Assembly (NCBI RefSeq): GCF_023715685.1
Contig: NZ_JAMBOQ010000001.1
Coordinates: 496,001 to 560,000 of the forward strand
Length of the DNA: 64,000 nucleotides
Direction of reading: 5' to 3'
Source: Priestia aryabhattai
Lineage (GTDB): Bacteria > Bacillota > Bacilli > Bacillales > Bacillaceae_H
Shown: one piece after another, positions 1-7,987 of the stretch
Layout: every line of letters starts with the position of its first letter
How positions within the stretch are numbered: the first letter of the stretch is position 1
The notes under the pieces: generated by a model
Seen by the model: the letters and a program-made list of their open reading frames with translations, nothing else
What the model was told of the DNA's origin: nothing
Database searches by the model: none
Made by a program: the position numbers and the translations under genes

Positions 1-73
1 TACAAACAAAAAAGCCAACAACTGCACCGACGATTAGGCCAAGCAAAGCGAAGATGATTGTATTAGTATCCAT
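1..73 (-). CDS. rny: Ribonuclease Y, N-terminal fragment (partial at window edge)
   Basis: The reading frame entering the left edge encodes about 24 residues beginning MDTNTIIFALLG and continuing as an uninterrupted hydrophobic stretch. This fits the N-terminal membrane anchor of RNase Y, the endonuclease that starts mRNA decay at the membrane in Firmicutes. The catalytic KH and HD domains lie outside the window. A GGAGG at 81-85 gives 7-base spacing to the ATG at 73; an in-frame ATG at 76 is possible but too close. The assignment rests on the hydrophobic start and on the recA-rny gene order known from Bacillus. Confidence 0.75.
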   Translation of the reverse strand, partial: MDTNTIIFALLGLIVGAVVGFFVC

Positions 74-207
74 CATTTCACCTCCCCTTGCTATAAACTT
101 GTAAGTTTTAAATTTCATGTCGGCATGTACATCGTATTCACCTTTCAATATACACACAAAGGCTTTTAAACGCTAAAATGTTTTAAAAAGGGAAAATATA
201 CATCTTA

Positions 208-236
208 ATTGTAAATCTGTGCATTTTTATTGTCAA
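208..236 (-). promoter_or_regulatory. Sigma-A promoter of rny
   Basis: On the minus strand there is a perfect -35 TTGACA (231-236), a 17-base spacer and a -10 TACAAT (208-213). It lies after the recA terminator and about 130 bases before the rny start, giving rny its own promoter and a long leader. Confidence 0.8.
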
Positions 237-300
237 GCCTGCCTCTACAGTATATATTGAAATTTCGTATGTTACTTTTCTAGCATTAACAATTTTTACA

Positions 301-341
301 AAAAAAAGACCCCTTCTTTGAAATAGAGGAGTCTTTTTTTT
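301..341 (-). terminator. recA terminator
   Basis: Minus-strand hairpin GACTCCT / AGGGGTC (one G-U pair) flanked by A and T runs, ending in a T7 tract. It begins about 14 bases after the recA stop codon. The wobble pair forms only in the minus-strand RNA, which supports that orientation. Confidence 0.85.
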
Positions 342-354
342 ATCTCGCAGCAAA

Positions 355-1392
355 TTAAATATTTAAATCGCCTTGATCGTCATCCTCAGGAGCTGCCTCT
401 CCATCTTGGTCTAAACCATGATGTTCACGCACTTGTCCTGCAATTTCCTGACGAATATCAGTATTTTCTTTTAAGAATTGTTTTGCATTTTCACGGCCTT
501 GACCTAGACGCTCGTCATTATATGAATACCAAGATCCACTTTTTTGAACAATATCTAGTTCAGAAGCGATATCCAAAATTTCACCCTCTTTTGAAATACC
601 TTCTCCGTACATAATATCTACTTCAGCAGCACGGAAAGGCGGAGCTACTTTGTTTTTCACAACTTTAATTCTTGTTTTGTTACCTACAATATCGTTTCCT
701 TGCTTTAACTGCTCTGCACGACGCACTTCTAGACGCACTGAAGAATAGAATTTAAGCGCACGTCCACCTGGAGTTGTTTCAGGGTTACCAAACATAACGC
801 CGACTTTTTCACGAATTTGGTTAATAAAGATAGCGATTGTTTTAGACTTGTTGATAGCTCCAGATAGTTTACGCAATGCTTGAGACATTAAACGAGCTTG
901 TAGACCCACGTGAGAGTCTCCCATTTCTCCTTCAATTTCCGCTTTTGGCACTAATGCTGCTACTGAGTCAACAACAATAATATCTACTGCGCCGCTTCGA
1001 ACTAAGGCTTCAGCAATTTCTAAAGCTTGTTCTCCTGTATCAGGCTGAGATAATAATAGCTCGTCAATATTAACACCTAATTTTTGAGCATATACAGGAT
1101 CTAACGCGTGCTCCGCATCGATAAATGCAGCCTGTCCGCCCTGCTGTTGGACTTCTGCAATCGCATGAAGAGCAACTGTTGTTTTACCTGAGCTTTCTGG
1201 ACCGTATACTTCCACTACACGTCCACGTGGATATCCACCTACACCTAAAGCTACATCTAATGCTAATGAACCACTTGGAATTGTAGAAATTCTTTTTTCC
1301 GTTTGTTCACCTAATTTCATAATTGAACCTTTACCAAATTGCTTCTCAATTTGTTTTAAAGCCATATCAAGGGCTGCTTGACGATCGTTCAC
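355..1392 (-). CDS. recA: Recombinase RecA
   Basis: The 345-residue product is the DNA strand-exchange recombinase that also triggers LexA self-cleavage in the SOS response. The Walker A motif GPESSGKT is at residues 64-71 and the Walker B region with VVDS is near 140-143. The C-terminus is acidic (rich in E/D), as is usual. The start is GTG at 1390-1392, preceded by GAGGAGGAAA at good spacing. The gene follows cinA on the same strand but has its own promoter and LexA box, and a terminator separates it from rny. Length and sequence are typical of Bacillus RecA. Confidence 0.98.
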   Translation of the reverse strand: MNDRQAALDMALKQIEKQFGKGSIMKLGEQTEKRISTIPSGSLALDVALGVGGYPRGRVVEVYGPESSGKTTVALHAIAEVQQQGGQAAFIDAEHALDPVYAQKLGVNIDELLLSQPDTGEQALEIAEALVRSGAVDIIVVDSVAALVPKAEIEGEMGDSHVGLQARLMSQALRKLSGAINKSKTIAIFINQIREKVGVMFGNPETTPGGRALKFYSSVRLEVRRAEQLKQGNDIVGNKTRIKVVKNKVAPPFRAAEVDIMYGEGISKEGEILDIASELDIVQKSGSWYSYNDERLGQGRENAKQFLKENTDIRQEIAGQVREHHGLDQDGEAAPEDDDQGDLNI

Positions 1393-1485
1393 TCAATTTC
1401 CTCCTCTATCTCTTTGAAATCATCTATAAACTGCAAACTTACTACGATGTAGTAGCAATGTCGAATTAACAACTTTCTATAACTT

Positions 1486-1514
1486 ACTATACTAGTTTTT
1501 GAGTCGTTTGACAA
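1486..1514 (-). promoter_or_regulatory. Sigma-A promoter of recA
   Basis: Minus-strand -35 TTGTCA (1509-1514), 17-base spacer, -10 TATAGT (1486-1491). It lies about 95 bases before the recA GTG and just downstream of a LexA box, the layout expected of an SOS-inducible recA. Confidence 0.8.
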
Positions 1515-1522
1515 GCAAAAAG

Positions 1523-1536
1523 CGAATAAATGTTCG
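1523..1536. promoter_or_regulatory. LexA/DinR (SOS) operator of recA
   Basis: The 14-mer CGAATAAATGTTCG fits the Bacillus SOS box pattern CGAAC-N4-GTTCG with one mismatch (T for C) in the left half. It sits 9 bases upstream of the recA -35 element. Confidence 0.8.
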
Positions 1537-1550
1537 TTTTTTTACAAAAT

Positions 1551-1589
1551 AAAAAAAGGCTGTTTTGGTAAAACTAAACAGCCTTTTTT
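1551..1589 (-). terminator. cinA terminator
   Basis: Perfect 8-bp stem GGCTGTTT / AAACAGCC with a 10-base loop, flanked by an A7 run and a T6 run, directly after the cinA stop. The flanking tracts would let it act in both directions; nothing transcribes toward it from the left. It insulates recA from cinA, although some read-through may co-transcribe them. Confidence 0.85.
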
Positions 1590-1591
1590 CT

Positions 1592-2833
1592 TTATTTCTT
1601 TATCGTCTTTAATACGTAATGACAGCCGTAATTAACCGTTCGAGAACGAATCCCTTGGCGGCTTCCAGATAGCTGCAAGCTGTAAACTTGAGGAGTTTGA
1701 TCTTTATAAGCGACCCCTATATGCACTGTTCCTACAGGATGTCCTTCTTGTTTAGAGGGTCCAGCCACACCTGTAAAGCCAATACCAATATCGGTTTTGT
1801 ATAACTGTTGAATACGCTGAGCCATTTCAGCCGCGCACTGTTCGCTAACGGCTCCATGCTGATTCAGCGTTTGTTCGCTCACTCCAAGAATATTTTGCTT
1901 GATTTCATAATGATAGGCTACCATGCTGCCTTTTACAGCTTCTCCAGCACCTGAAACAGTTGTTAGACGTTCGCTGAATAAACCGCCGGTTAAACTTTCA
2001 GCTGAAGCGATCGTCAAGCCTTGCGCCGTTAATTCTTTCACCAATTCATTATGTAAAGAAGTTGTTCCATAGCCATATAAATACTCGCCTACGCGCTCTG
2101 AAATGGTTTTTTCCACTTCGTCTAACATGCGCTGTGCTTCAGCGGCATCAGCATGCTTGGCAGTTAAGCGGAGCGTCACTTCTCCATCTCCTGCAAGCGG
2201 CGCAATCGTCGGGTTTGTTTGCGCATCAAGCAAATCTTCAATTTCCGTCTCAAGCTGTGATTCTCCTATTCCGAAAAAGCGAAGAACGCGTGATTCAATA
2301 CTTTCTTTTAATTCAAGCTTTTGAGCTAAAAATTCTTGACCATACGATTCATACATTGGATAGAGCTCTTTTGGAGGCCCGGGGAATAGCATGTAGTGTT
2401 TTCCCTCTACCGTAAGCCCCATACCTGGAGCCATTCCGTAATCGTTGGGGAGCACTGCTGAACCTTCTAGCACAATTGCCTGTTTTTTATTGTTAGGCGT
2501 CATGATACGATTTGACTGTTTGAAATAGGCTTCAATGCTTTCAAGTGCTTCCGCATTTATTGTCAGCTCTACTCCTAGCACACTCGCAATTGTTTCTTTT
2601 GTTAAATCATCTTTTGTAGGACCAAGCCCGCCTGTGAAAATAATTAAATCTGCACGCGTTTGAGCGGTAGCAATCACTTCTTTCAAGCGCTGTGCATTAT
2701 CTCCTACTACCGTATGATAGTAAACATTAATTCCAAGTTCGGCTAATTTTTTCGATAAATACTGAGCGTTTGTATTGGCAATTTGTCCAAGCAGCAGCTC
2801 AGAGCCGACTCCAATAATTTCAGCGTTCATCAT
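1592..2833 (-). CDS. cinA: Competence/damage-inducible protein CinA (NMN amidohydrolase family)
   Basis: The 413-residue protein has the two parts of CinA. The N-terminal molybdopterin-binding-like domain contains [10 protein letters not shown] near residue 70. The C-terminal PncC-type domain, with AESLTGGL and GVAGP, in other bacteria deamidates nicotinamide mononucleotide in NAD salvage. The gene sits between pgsA and recA, as in B. subtilis, where cinA is competence-induced and lies upstream of recA. Two adjacent ATG codons (2833 and 2830) could start it: GGAG spacing is 5 bases to the first and 8 to the second, so 2830 is at least as likely. It begins 16 bases after pgsA ends. Confidence 0.93.
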   Translation of the reverse strand: MMNAEIIGVGSELLLGQIANTNAQYLSKKLAELGINVYYHTVVGDNAQRLKEVIATAQTRADLIIFTGGLGPTKDDLTKETIASVLGVELTINAEALESIEAYFKQSNRIMTPNNKKQAIVLEGSAVLPNDYGMAPGMGLTVEGKHYMLFPGPPKELYPMYESYGQEFLAQKLELKESIESRVLRFFGIGESQLETEIEDLLDAQTNPTIAPLAGDGEVTLRLTAKHADAAEAQRMLDEVEKTISERVGEYLYGYGTTSLHNELVKELTAQGLTIASAESLTGGLFSERLTTVSGAGEAVKGSMVAYHYEIKQNILGVSEQTLNQHGAVSEQCAAEMAQRIQQLYKTDIGIGFTGVAGPSKQEGHPVGTVHIGVAYKDQTPQVYSLQLSGSRQGIRSRTVNYGCHYVLKTIKK

Positions 2834-2849
2834 ATCATCTCCAACTTAC

Positions 2850-3434
2850 TTATTTTGAATTAACAAAAGCCTGTTTGTTTTTAGCAAAGTAGTCCCAGCC
2901 TGAAATAACGGTAAAAATCACTGAGATCCAAAGCATTACGCTAGCAAATGGAATGGAAATCCATTCAAAAGGCAAGTTGTACAACAGAATAGCTGAAATA
3001 GCTAAAATTTGAGTCCATGTTTTAATTTTACCTAACATATTTGCTGCTACAACTTCTCCTTCCCCCGCTAGTACAAGTCTTAAACCTGTGATAGCAAATT
3101 CACGGCTAATAATGATGATAGCAGCCCAACCTGCACCTGCAATTAAATCTAAGTCAACAATAGCTACAAGCGCAGCTGAAACCAACAGCTTGTCTGCTAG
3201 TGGATCTAAAAACTTGCCCAAGTTCGTGACTAAATCGTACTTTCGTGCATAGTATCCGTCTATCCAGTCTGTTGTAGATGCAATAATAAATAATGCTGCC
3301 CCTAATAGGTGAGCGATCGGAATCTCTTTTCCTGCTGCCTCCACTGTGCCAAATGGTAGCGGCACCATCATAAAAATGAGGAATACGGGAATTAGAAAAA
3401 TTCGCGAAATGGTAATCTTATTTGGTAAATTCAC
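2850..3434 (-). CDS. pgsA: CDP-diacylglycerol-glycerol-3-phosphate 3-phosphatidyltransferase
   Basis: This membrane enzyme makes phosphatidylglycerophosphate, the first step to phosphatidylglycerol. The CDP-alcohol phosphotransferase signature DG-x2-AR-x8-G-x3-D-x3-D is complete (DGYYAR, then GKFLDPLAD) near residues 60-80, and several hydrophobic segments follow. I chose the GTG start at 3434 (MNLPNKITIS), which gives 194 residues. It has GGAGG 8 bases upstream, and that GGAGG would lie inside the longer frame starting at TTG 3449. The gene is essential in B. subtilis and lies between rodZ and cinA. Confidence 0.95.
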   Translation of the reverse strand: MNLPNKITISRIFLIPVFLIFMMVPLPFGTVEAAGKEIPIAHLLGAALFIIASTTDWIDGYYARKYDLVTNLGKFLDPLADKLLVSAALVAIVDLDLIAGAGWAAIIIISREFAITGLRLVLAGEGEVVAANMLGKIKTWTQILAISAILLYNLPFEWISIPFASVMLWISVIFTVISGWDYFAKNKQAFVNSK

Positions 3435-3469
3435 TTCTTCTGCCTCCAATTACTGTTACAAACTGAAAG

Positions 3470-3494
3470 CGTGCAAACGAAGTTGTTTGCACGG
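3470..3494 (-). other. Hairpin in the pgsA 5' leader
   Basis: GTGCAAAC (3471-3478), a 6-base loop and GTTTGCAC (3485-3492) form a perfect 8-bp stem, extended by a further C-G pair. No T tract follows on the minus strand, so it is not a good terminator. It would lie within the first 10-30 bases of a transcript from the promoter at 3505-3533. Confidence 0.5.
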
Positions 3495-3504
3495 CTTTGG
3501 TTTT

Positions 3505-3533
3505 ATTATAGCGTGAATGAGTGATTAATTCAC
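3505..3533 (-). promoter_or_regulatory. Probable pgsA-cinA promoter
   Basis: Perfect -10 TATAAT (minus strand, 3505-3510), 17-base spacer and a weak -35 GTGAAT (3528-3533). The position between rodZ and pgsA fits a separate promoter for pgsA and cinA. Confidence 0.5.
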
Positions 3534-3578
3534 ATACTATCTTTATTTACACCCTGAACACTTTTTAAAACAGGCTGT

Positions 3579-4553
3579 TTACTGTGCTTCTGCCGGCTGA
3601 TATTGAATCGTTACAACTTGTCGAACTTGCTTGGATGAATCAAACGGCAAGTCAACCGCTTTTCCATTTACTTTTAGCTCTACTCCAGGTGAATAACCGA
3701 TGTTGACACGAGCTTCAGTTTCTTTCGTCAAATCAAATTCTTTTGTTTCACCTTTTTTTAGAATGGAGCTAAAGAAAGCATTTCCTTTTCCGTTTTTCAC
3801 ATCTAACCAAGTATCTGCTTGAGTAGATGTTACTTCTAGATTAAATGCATCTGTACCGGAAAGAGCATACGTAGCACTTCTGCCTGTTTTTTGAACTTCC
3901 TTGTATTCTTGTTTACCGCTGTCTTTCTTTTCTTTGTCAGCTTTTTCTTTCTTAGCCTTTTCTTTCTCAGCTTTTTCTTTTGCGGCTTTTTCTTTTTCTT
4001 GTTCTTTCTTATCAGCAGCGCTTTGGTCATCTTCTGACGTGCTATTGTCATTTTTTGCAGTAGTATCATTTGTTTCTTCCTGCGTGTTAGACTGCTGAAC
4101 CTCACTGTTTGGAGCGTCTTGGGTAGCCTGCTCCTTGTTTCGATCTGAGACAATATTTTGAGCAATTACCCAAATAATAATCCCTACAACTACAACTCCT
4201 GCTACCACTAGGACAGTTGGAAGATAGTCATATGCTTTTGAAACTCCTTTTGTATGCTGAGGAATTTCTTTGCGGCTGCGAACGCGCGAAAGCTGCTGCG
4301 GGATGTCTTCTGTTTGAGTTGAAGGAATGTCTGATTTGTATTCTTCAAAAATAGCATCTGTATCCAACCCAATCGCTTCGCAGTATTGCTTAATAAACGC
4401 TCGCACGTAAAATTTCCCCGGCATAACCTCATAATTGCCTTCTTCAATACCCAGTAAATAACGTTTTTGAATTTTCGTTAGTTTCTGTAAATCTTCTAAC
4501 GACAATCCTTTGCTTTCTCGTTCTTGTCTTAACCTTTGTCCCAACTCTGTCAA
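3579..4553 (-). CDS. rodZ: RodZ-family cell-shape protein (YmfM-like)
   Basis: RodZ links the MreB cytoskeleton to the cell-wall elongation machinery. From the N-terminus there is a helix-turn-helix of the HTH_25 type (LGQRLRQERESKG... to about residue 75), one transmembrane helix (rich in V and I, about residues 110-132), an acidic-then-Lys/Glu-repeat linker (about 140-215), and a C-terminal beta-rich extracellular domain (DUF4115-like). I chose the TTG at 4553 (MTELGQRL), 6 bases after AGGTG; a GTG at 4562 lacks a separate ribosome site. The linker is strongly low in complexity and creates long spurious frames on both strands. The gene follows ymfK by 21 bases and precedes pgsA. Confidence 0.88.
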   Translation of the reverse strand: MTELGQRLRQERESKGLSLEDLQKLTKIQKRYLLGIEEGNYEVMPGKFYVRAFIKQYCEAIGLDTDAIFEEYKSDIPSTQTEDIPQQLSRVRSRKEIPQHTKGVSKAYDYLPTVLVVAGVVVVGIIIWVIAQNIVSDRNKEQATQDAPNSEVQQSNTQEETNDTTAKNDNSTSEDDQSAADKKEQEKEKAAKEKAEKEKAKKEKADKEKKDSGKQEYKEVQKTGRSATYALSGTDAFNLEVTSTQADTWLDVKNGKGNAFFSSILKKGETKEFDLTKETEARVNIGYSPGVELKVNGKAVDLPFDSSKQVRQVVTIQYQPAEAQ

Positions 4554-4574
4554 TGCTAACACCTACCAATTATG

Positions 4575-5366
4575 CTAAAAATCAAACATCGATAATCCAC
4601 CGTCTTGAAACATTTGAGGACCTTCCATTATTTCATATGTAATTTTCTCATTGGGGTCGTTTCTTATTTCAATAATGTAGGCAAAATCATCTAACGAATA
4701 CTCGGTATTTTGAACAAATACATCCGGATGCTCCACAATTTTTGTCGCGGGTACATTCATTACTTCTCGAACAAGCTGCCAGTGCTTTTCATTCGCTCGT
4801 TTTGTCGATACAATCCCATCAATAATAAAAATATTATCAGCGTTGTATTCATCAGCAATAAGCTGACTGCGAATCGTTTGTTTTAAGAGTGTAGAAGACA
4901 CAAAAAGCCACCTTTTGTTAGCACATACGCTAGCTGCTACAATCGATTCGGTTTTACCTACTCGCGGCATACCTCGAATGCCAATAAGCTTATGACCGTC
5001 TTGTTTAAACAGTTCCGCCATAAAATCTACGAGCAAACCTAATTCATCTCTTACGAAACGGAACGTCTTTTTATCATCTGCGTCCCGCTGAATATAGCGA
5101 CCGTGACGCACTGCTAACTTATCACGCAATTTAGGCGGTCTCATTTTTGTCACAATTATATTATCCATTGTTTTCAAAATAGATTCAAGCCTGTCTATTT
5201 GCTCATGTGAATCACAGCGCAGCAATAATCCACGGCGAATATCATCCACTCCATTAATTGTGACAATATTAATTGACAACATTCCAAGAAGCGATGAAAT
5301 ATCACCTAAAAGACCTGGACGATTTTTTTGTATTTGGTATTCTAAATACCACTCAATTTTCTCCAT
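4575..5366 (-). CDS. ymfK: DUF3388 protein YmfK (ACT-like domain plus P-loop)
   Basis: The family has no established function. The first 70 residues look like an ACT regulatory domain (NRPGLLGDISSLL, then a second strand set), and a Walker A-like P-loop GMPRVGKT lies at about residues 132-139, so nucleotide binding is plausible. I chose the ATG at 5366, 6 bases after GGAGG; the TTG at 5369 is too close. Gene order ymfJ-ymfK-rodZ-pgsA matches B. subtilis. A TATAAT in the 213-base gap upstream (around 5444-5454) may be the promoter, but I find no good -35 for it. Confidence 0.85.
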   Translation of the reverse strand: MEKIEWYLEYQIQKNRPGLLGDISSLLGMLSINIVTINGVDDIRRGLLLRCDSHEQIDRLESILKTMDNIIVTKMRPPKLRDKLAVRHGRYIQRDADDKKTFRFVRDELGLLVDFMAELFKQDGHKLIGIRGMPRVGKTESIVAASVCANKRWLFVSSTLLKQTIRSQLIADEYNADNIFIIDGIVSTKRANEKHWQLVREVMNVPATKIVEHPDVFVQNTEYSLDDFAYIIEIRNDPNEKITYEIMEGPQMFQDGGLSMFDF

Positions 5367-5527
5367 CAAACCCCTCCCATTTCTTGGCTGGCCTTCGAGA
5401 GGTGCCCCCTTTTTTCCACCTAGTTTAACTATAAATGATTTCCATTATATTATAAACCCTAAAGACAAGTAGTTCTACATTTGTTATTTATGTAAGCGCT
5501 TATTTATTTGTACTATTTGATTCTAAG

Positions 5528-5567
5528 AAAAAAGGAGCTTTCACACGCGGTGAATTAGCTCCTTTTT
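5528..5567 (-). terminator. ymfJ terminator
   Basis: Long stem: AAAAAAGGAGCT followed by TTCAC on one side, GTGAA, a 2-base bulge and AGCTCCTTTTT on the other, with a 5-base loop. It lies directly after the ymfJ stop and ends in T6 on the minus strand. Confidence 0.85.
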
Positions 5568-5579
5568 AGAAACGATAAC

Positions 5580-5840
5580 TTATTTTACTGATCCGTTATT
5601 TTGAACTAATTTCACCATGCTGCTCGCAATCGCATGCTGCTCTTCTTTAGAAGCAACGCTCCAAAGGTCTGCTAAAATTCGCTCTTGATCATTTTTTGCA
5701 TCAACTTGGTTTGCTAAATATCCACCAATTTGATAAGCAAGATCATGAATAACTTCTTCTTGCATTCCTTCATTTTGCGCATGATGTAAACGGTCGCCTA
5801 AAAAATCTTTCCAGCTATCCCAGTTTTCTAGTACTGACAT
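5580..5840 (-). CDS. ymfJ: DUF3243 family protein YmfJ
   Basis: A soluble, helix-rich protein of 86 residues starting MSVLENWDSWKDFLG. It matches the small YmfJ family of Bacillus, whose role is unknown; no catalytic motif is visible. The ATG has AAGGAGGG 7 bases upstream. The gene lies 65 bases after ymfI and is followed at once by a strong terminator, so it closes that transcription unit. Confidence 0.85.
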   Translation of the reverse strand: MSVLENWDSWKDFLGDRLHHAQNEGMQEEVIHDLAYQIGGYLANQVDAKNDQERILADLWSVASKEEQHAIASSMVKLVQNNGSVK

Positions 5841-5905
5841 GAGTAGCCCTCCTTAAGGTTTATTCATATCATAGTTTGTACCTTGTTTTTGATTTTATGC
5901 ACACT

Positions 5906-6631
5906 TTATATGTACCAACCGCCATTAACCGATAATATTTGTCCCGTTATATACGAAGCACATGAAGATATTAAATATGAAACCGCATCTGCCACTTCTT
6001 TTGGATTTCCCATTCTTCCTAAAGGGATCTCTTCAGCCAGCTCTTCAATCTCTTCTTTTGAATAGCTGGCCATCATATCCGTTTCAATCGCTCCGGGCGC
6101 AACTCCATTGACTCGAATTCCACTTAACGCAACCTCTTTTGCCAAAGCTTTTACAAACGTATTTTGTGCACCTTTTACCATTGAATAAAGAACTTCAAAC
6201 GAAGCTCCTGTAAGTCCCCAAATGGAAGAAATCATAATAATTTTTCCACTCTTAGCGCTAATCATTTTAGGCAATAAAGCTTTTGTAATGACAAAGGGAG
6301 CCGTGATGTGAAGATAGATCATTTCTTCGATTTCTTTTGCCGGAGTATCTGTCATTAACCCGCTAACACTTCGTCCGCTGTTATGAATAATAACTTCTAC
6401 CGGAACAATAATTTCCTTTAAAAACTTCTCCACTCCCTCTTTACATGATAAATCCGCTTGTACCGTAAACACGGTTTTTACCTTTTCAGCCAGCTCATGT
6501 GCAAGCGCCTCTATTTTGTCTCTTCGTTGATGATAGTGCAAAATAAGCGAATATCCATCCTCAGCCAATTTTTCAGCAATAGCTGTGCCAATTCCTCCGC
6601 TTGCGCCTGTCACAAGGGCAAATTTCTCCAT
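5906..6631 (-). CDS. ymfI: Short-chain dehydrogenase YmfI (EF-P 5-aminopentanone reductase family)
   Basis: A classical SDR of 241 residues: NAD(P)-binding TGASGGIG at residues 8-15, an NSG motif near 85, and the catalytic Ser...Tyr-x3-Lys (SSIWG, then YSMVK) near 135-155. In B. subtilis YmfI reduces 5-aminopentanone on elongation factor P to 5-aminopentanol, a modification needed for swarming; that role is carried over by synteny and similarity. FabG-like activity on ketoacyl substrates cannot be excluded. The ATG at 6631 has GGAG 8 bases upstream; the frame upstream of it overlaps the ymfH terminator and is not real. Confidence 0.88.
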   Translation of the reverse strand: MEKFALVTGASGGIGTAIAEKLAEDGYSLILHYHQRRDKIEALAHELAEKVKTVFTVQADLSCKEGVEKFLKEIIVPVEVIIHNSGRSVSGLMTDTPAKEIEEMIYLHITAPFVITKALLPKMISAKSGKIIMISSIWGLTGASFEVLYSMVKGAQNTFVKALAKEVALSGIRVNGVAPGAIETDMMASYSKEEIEELAEEIPLGRMGNPKEVADAVSYLISSCASYITGQILSVNGGWYI

Positions 6632-6652
6632 AACCTTCTCTCCTTCACATGC

Positions 6653-6680
6653 AAAAAAGCTGATGAACATCAGCTTTTTT
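6653..6680 (-). terminator. ymfH terminator
   Basis: Stem GCTGATG / CATCAGC with flanking A6 and T6 runs, between the ymfH stop and the ymfI start. Read-through could still feed ymfI. Confidence 0.8.
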
Positions 6681-6694
6681 GGCAACAATCATCT

Positions 6695-7987
6695 TTATTT
6701 AGGTACTACTTCACAAACCGTAAAGTTCTTTTCATCAATAATCTCGTTTAGCACATCTTTTATTTCGTTCACCTTCAGTTTTTCTAACGTTTCAACAATA
6801 TCAAATAAATTCATATCATTAAATGCATAGCGTGTAAACTGATTAGCGATAAACTCAGGTGAGTTTAATGAACGTAAAAATCCGCCAATTTTCTTTTTAC
6901 GGATACGCTCAAGTTCCTCTTCTGTTAGTGATTTTGTTTTCATTTCAAGTAAAATTTGTTTAACTCGATCATACAGCTGCTCCGGTTGGTCCGTATCTCC
7001 TCCGATAAGAGCAAAACCAAATCCTCTTTCCTCCGTATAATCATAAGCAAACGTTTCATCAATGAGTCCGTCTGCATATAATTCCTCATAGTACGAAGAG
7101 CTTTTTCCAAACGCGTAATCTAAAATAATATTCATTGCTAACTCGTATTTAAGCATTTCTCCGCCTGAACGCTGCGGATTTTTCGCTTTTAGTCCCACCA
7201 TACATTTGGAAGACTGCACCGGCATTTTTAATACTTGTTTTTCTTGATCCACCGTTTCAGGCTCTTCGTCAAAATGACGCTGTATGTCAGAGATTTCTTT
7301 ATAATCTTTTTTCTGCTGATTGTCTCGAACTTGCTTCATTACTTTTTCCGCATCCACAGGACCTACAATGAACAACAGCATGTTGCTTGGATGGTAGAAC
7401 GTTTCATAGCATGTATACAGCAAATCTTTATTAATATGTGAAATAGATTCGATCGTGCCGGCAATATCAATTTTAACAGGATGGTTTTTGTACATATTTT
7501 GAATGGTACCAAAATATAAGCGCCAGTCCGGATTGTCGTCATACATCGTAATTTCTTGACCGATAATGCCTTTTTCTTTTTCTACCGTTTTTTCTGAGAA
7601 GTATGGCTCTTGTACAAAGTCCACTAATGTTTCAAGGTTTTCTTCAAAATTAGACGTACAGCTGAATAAGTACGCTGTGCGGGTAAAAGAAGTAAATGCA
7701 TTGGCCGAAGCACCTTGTTTACTAAACTGCTGAAAGACATCTCCGTCTTCTTTTTCAAATAATTTATGCTCTAAAAAGTGTGCGATTCCGTCCGGAACTT
7801 TTGTCATTTCATTTTCATTTAGTGGTACAAATTGATTGTCAATCGATCCGTAGTTCGTTGTAAAAGTGGCAAACGTTTTGTTAAACTCCGGTTTTGGCAA
7901 AATATATACTTGCAGCCCATTATCCATTTTTTCATGATACAGCTGTTCCTGAAGCTGCGAAAATTCAATTTTCTCCATTTTCTTCAC
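6695..7987 (-). CDS. ymfH: M16 zinc metallopeptidase YmfH
   Basis: A pitrilysin/insulinase-type protease of 430 residues. The inverted zinc motif HFLEH is intact at residues 70-74, with a downstream conserved Glu region (GIIGQEITMY) supplying the third ligand. The C-terminal half is the second M16 lobe. It overlaps ymfF by 23 bases, so the two are translated together and probably form a heterodimer, with YmfH as the active subunit. The start is GTG at 7987 (AGGA about 7 bases upstream); an in-frame ATG at 7978 is an alternative. The substrate is unknown. Confidence 0.88.
   Translation of the reverse strand: MKKMEKIEFSQLQEQLYHEKMDNGLQVYILPKPEFNKTFATFTTNYGSIDNQFVPLNENEMTKVPDGIAHFLEHKLFEKEDGDVFQQFSKQGASANAFTSFTRTAYLFSCTSNFEENLETLVDFVQEPYFSEKTVEKEKGIIGQEITMYDDNPDWRLYFGTIQNMYKNHPVKIDIAGTIESISHINKDLLYTCYETFYHPSNMLLFIVGPVDAEKVMKQVRDNQQKKDYKEISDIQRHFDEEPETVDQEKQVLKMPVQSSKCMVGLKAKNPQRSGGEMLKYELAMNIILDYAFGKSSSYYEELYADGLIDETFAYDYTEERGFGFALIGGDTDQPEQLYDRVKQILLEMKTKSLTEEELERIRKKKIGGFLRSLNSPEFIANQFTRYAFNDMNLFDIVETLEKLKVNEIKDVLNEIIDEKNFTVCEVVPK

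Noticed and set aside
3836..4165. Long frames on both strands across the rodZ linker (also 3901-4098 on the plus strand)
   Set aside because: They are shadows of the Lys/Glu codon repeat of RodZ; low complexity, no ribosome site and no family resemblance.
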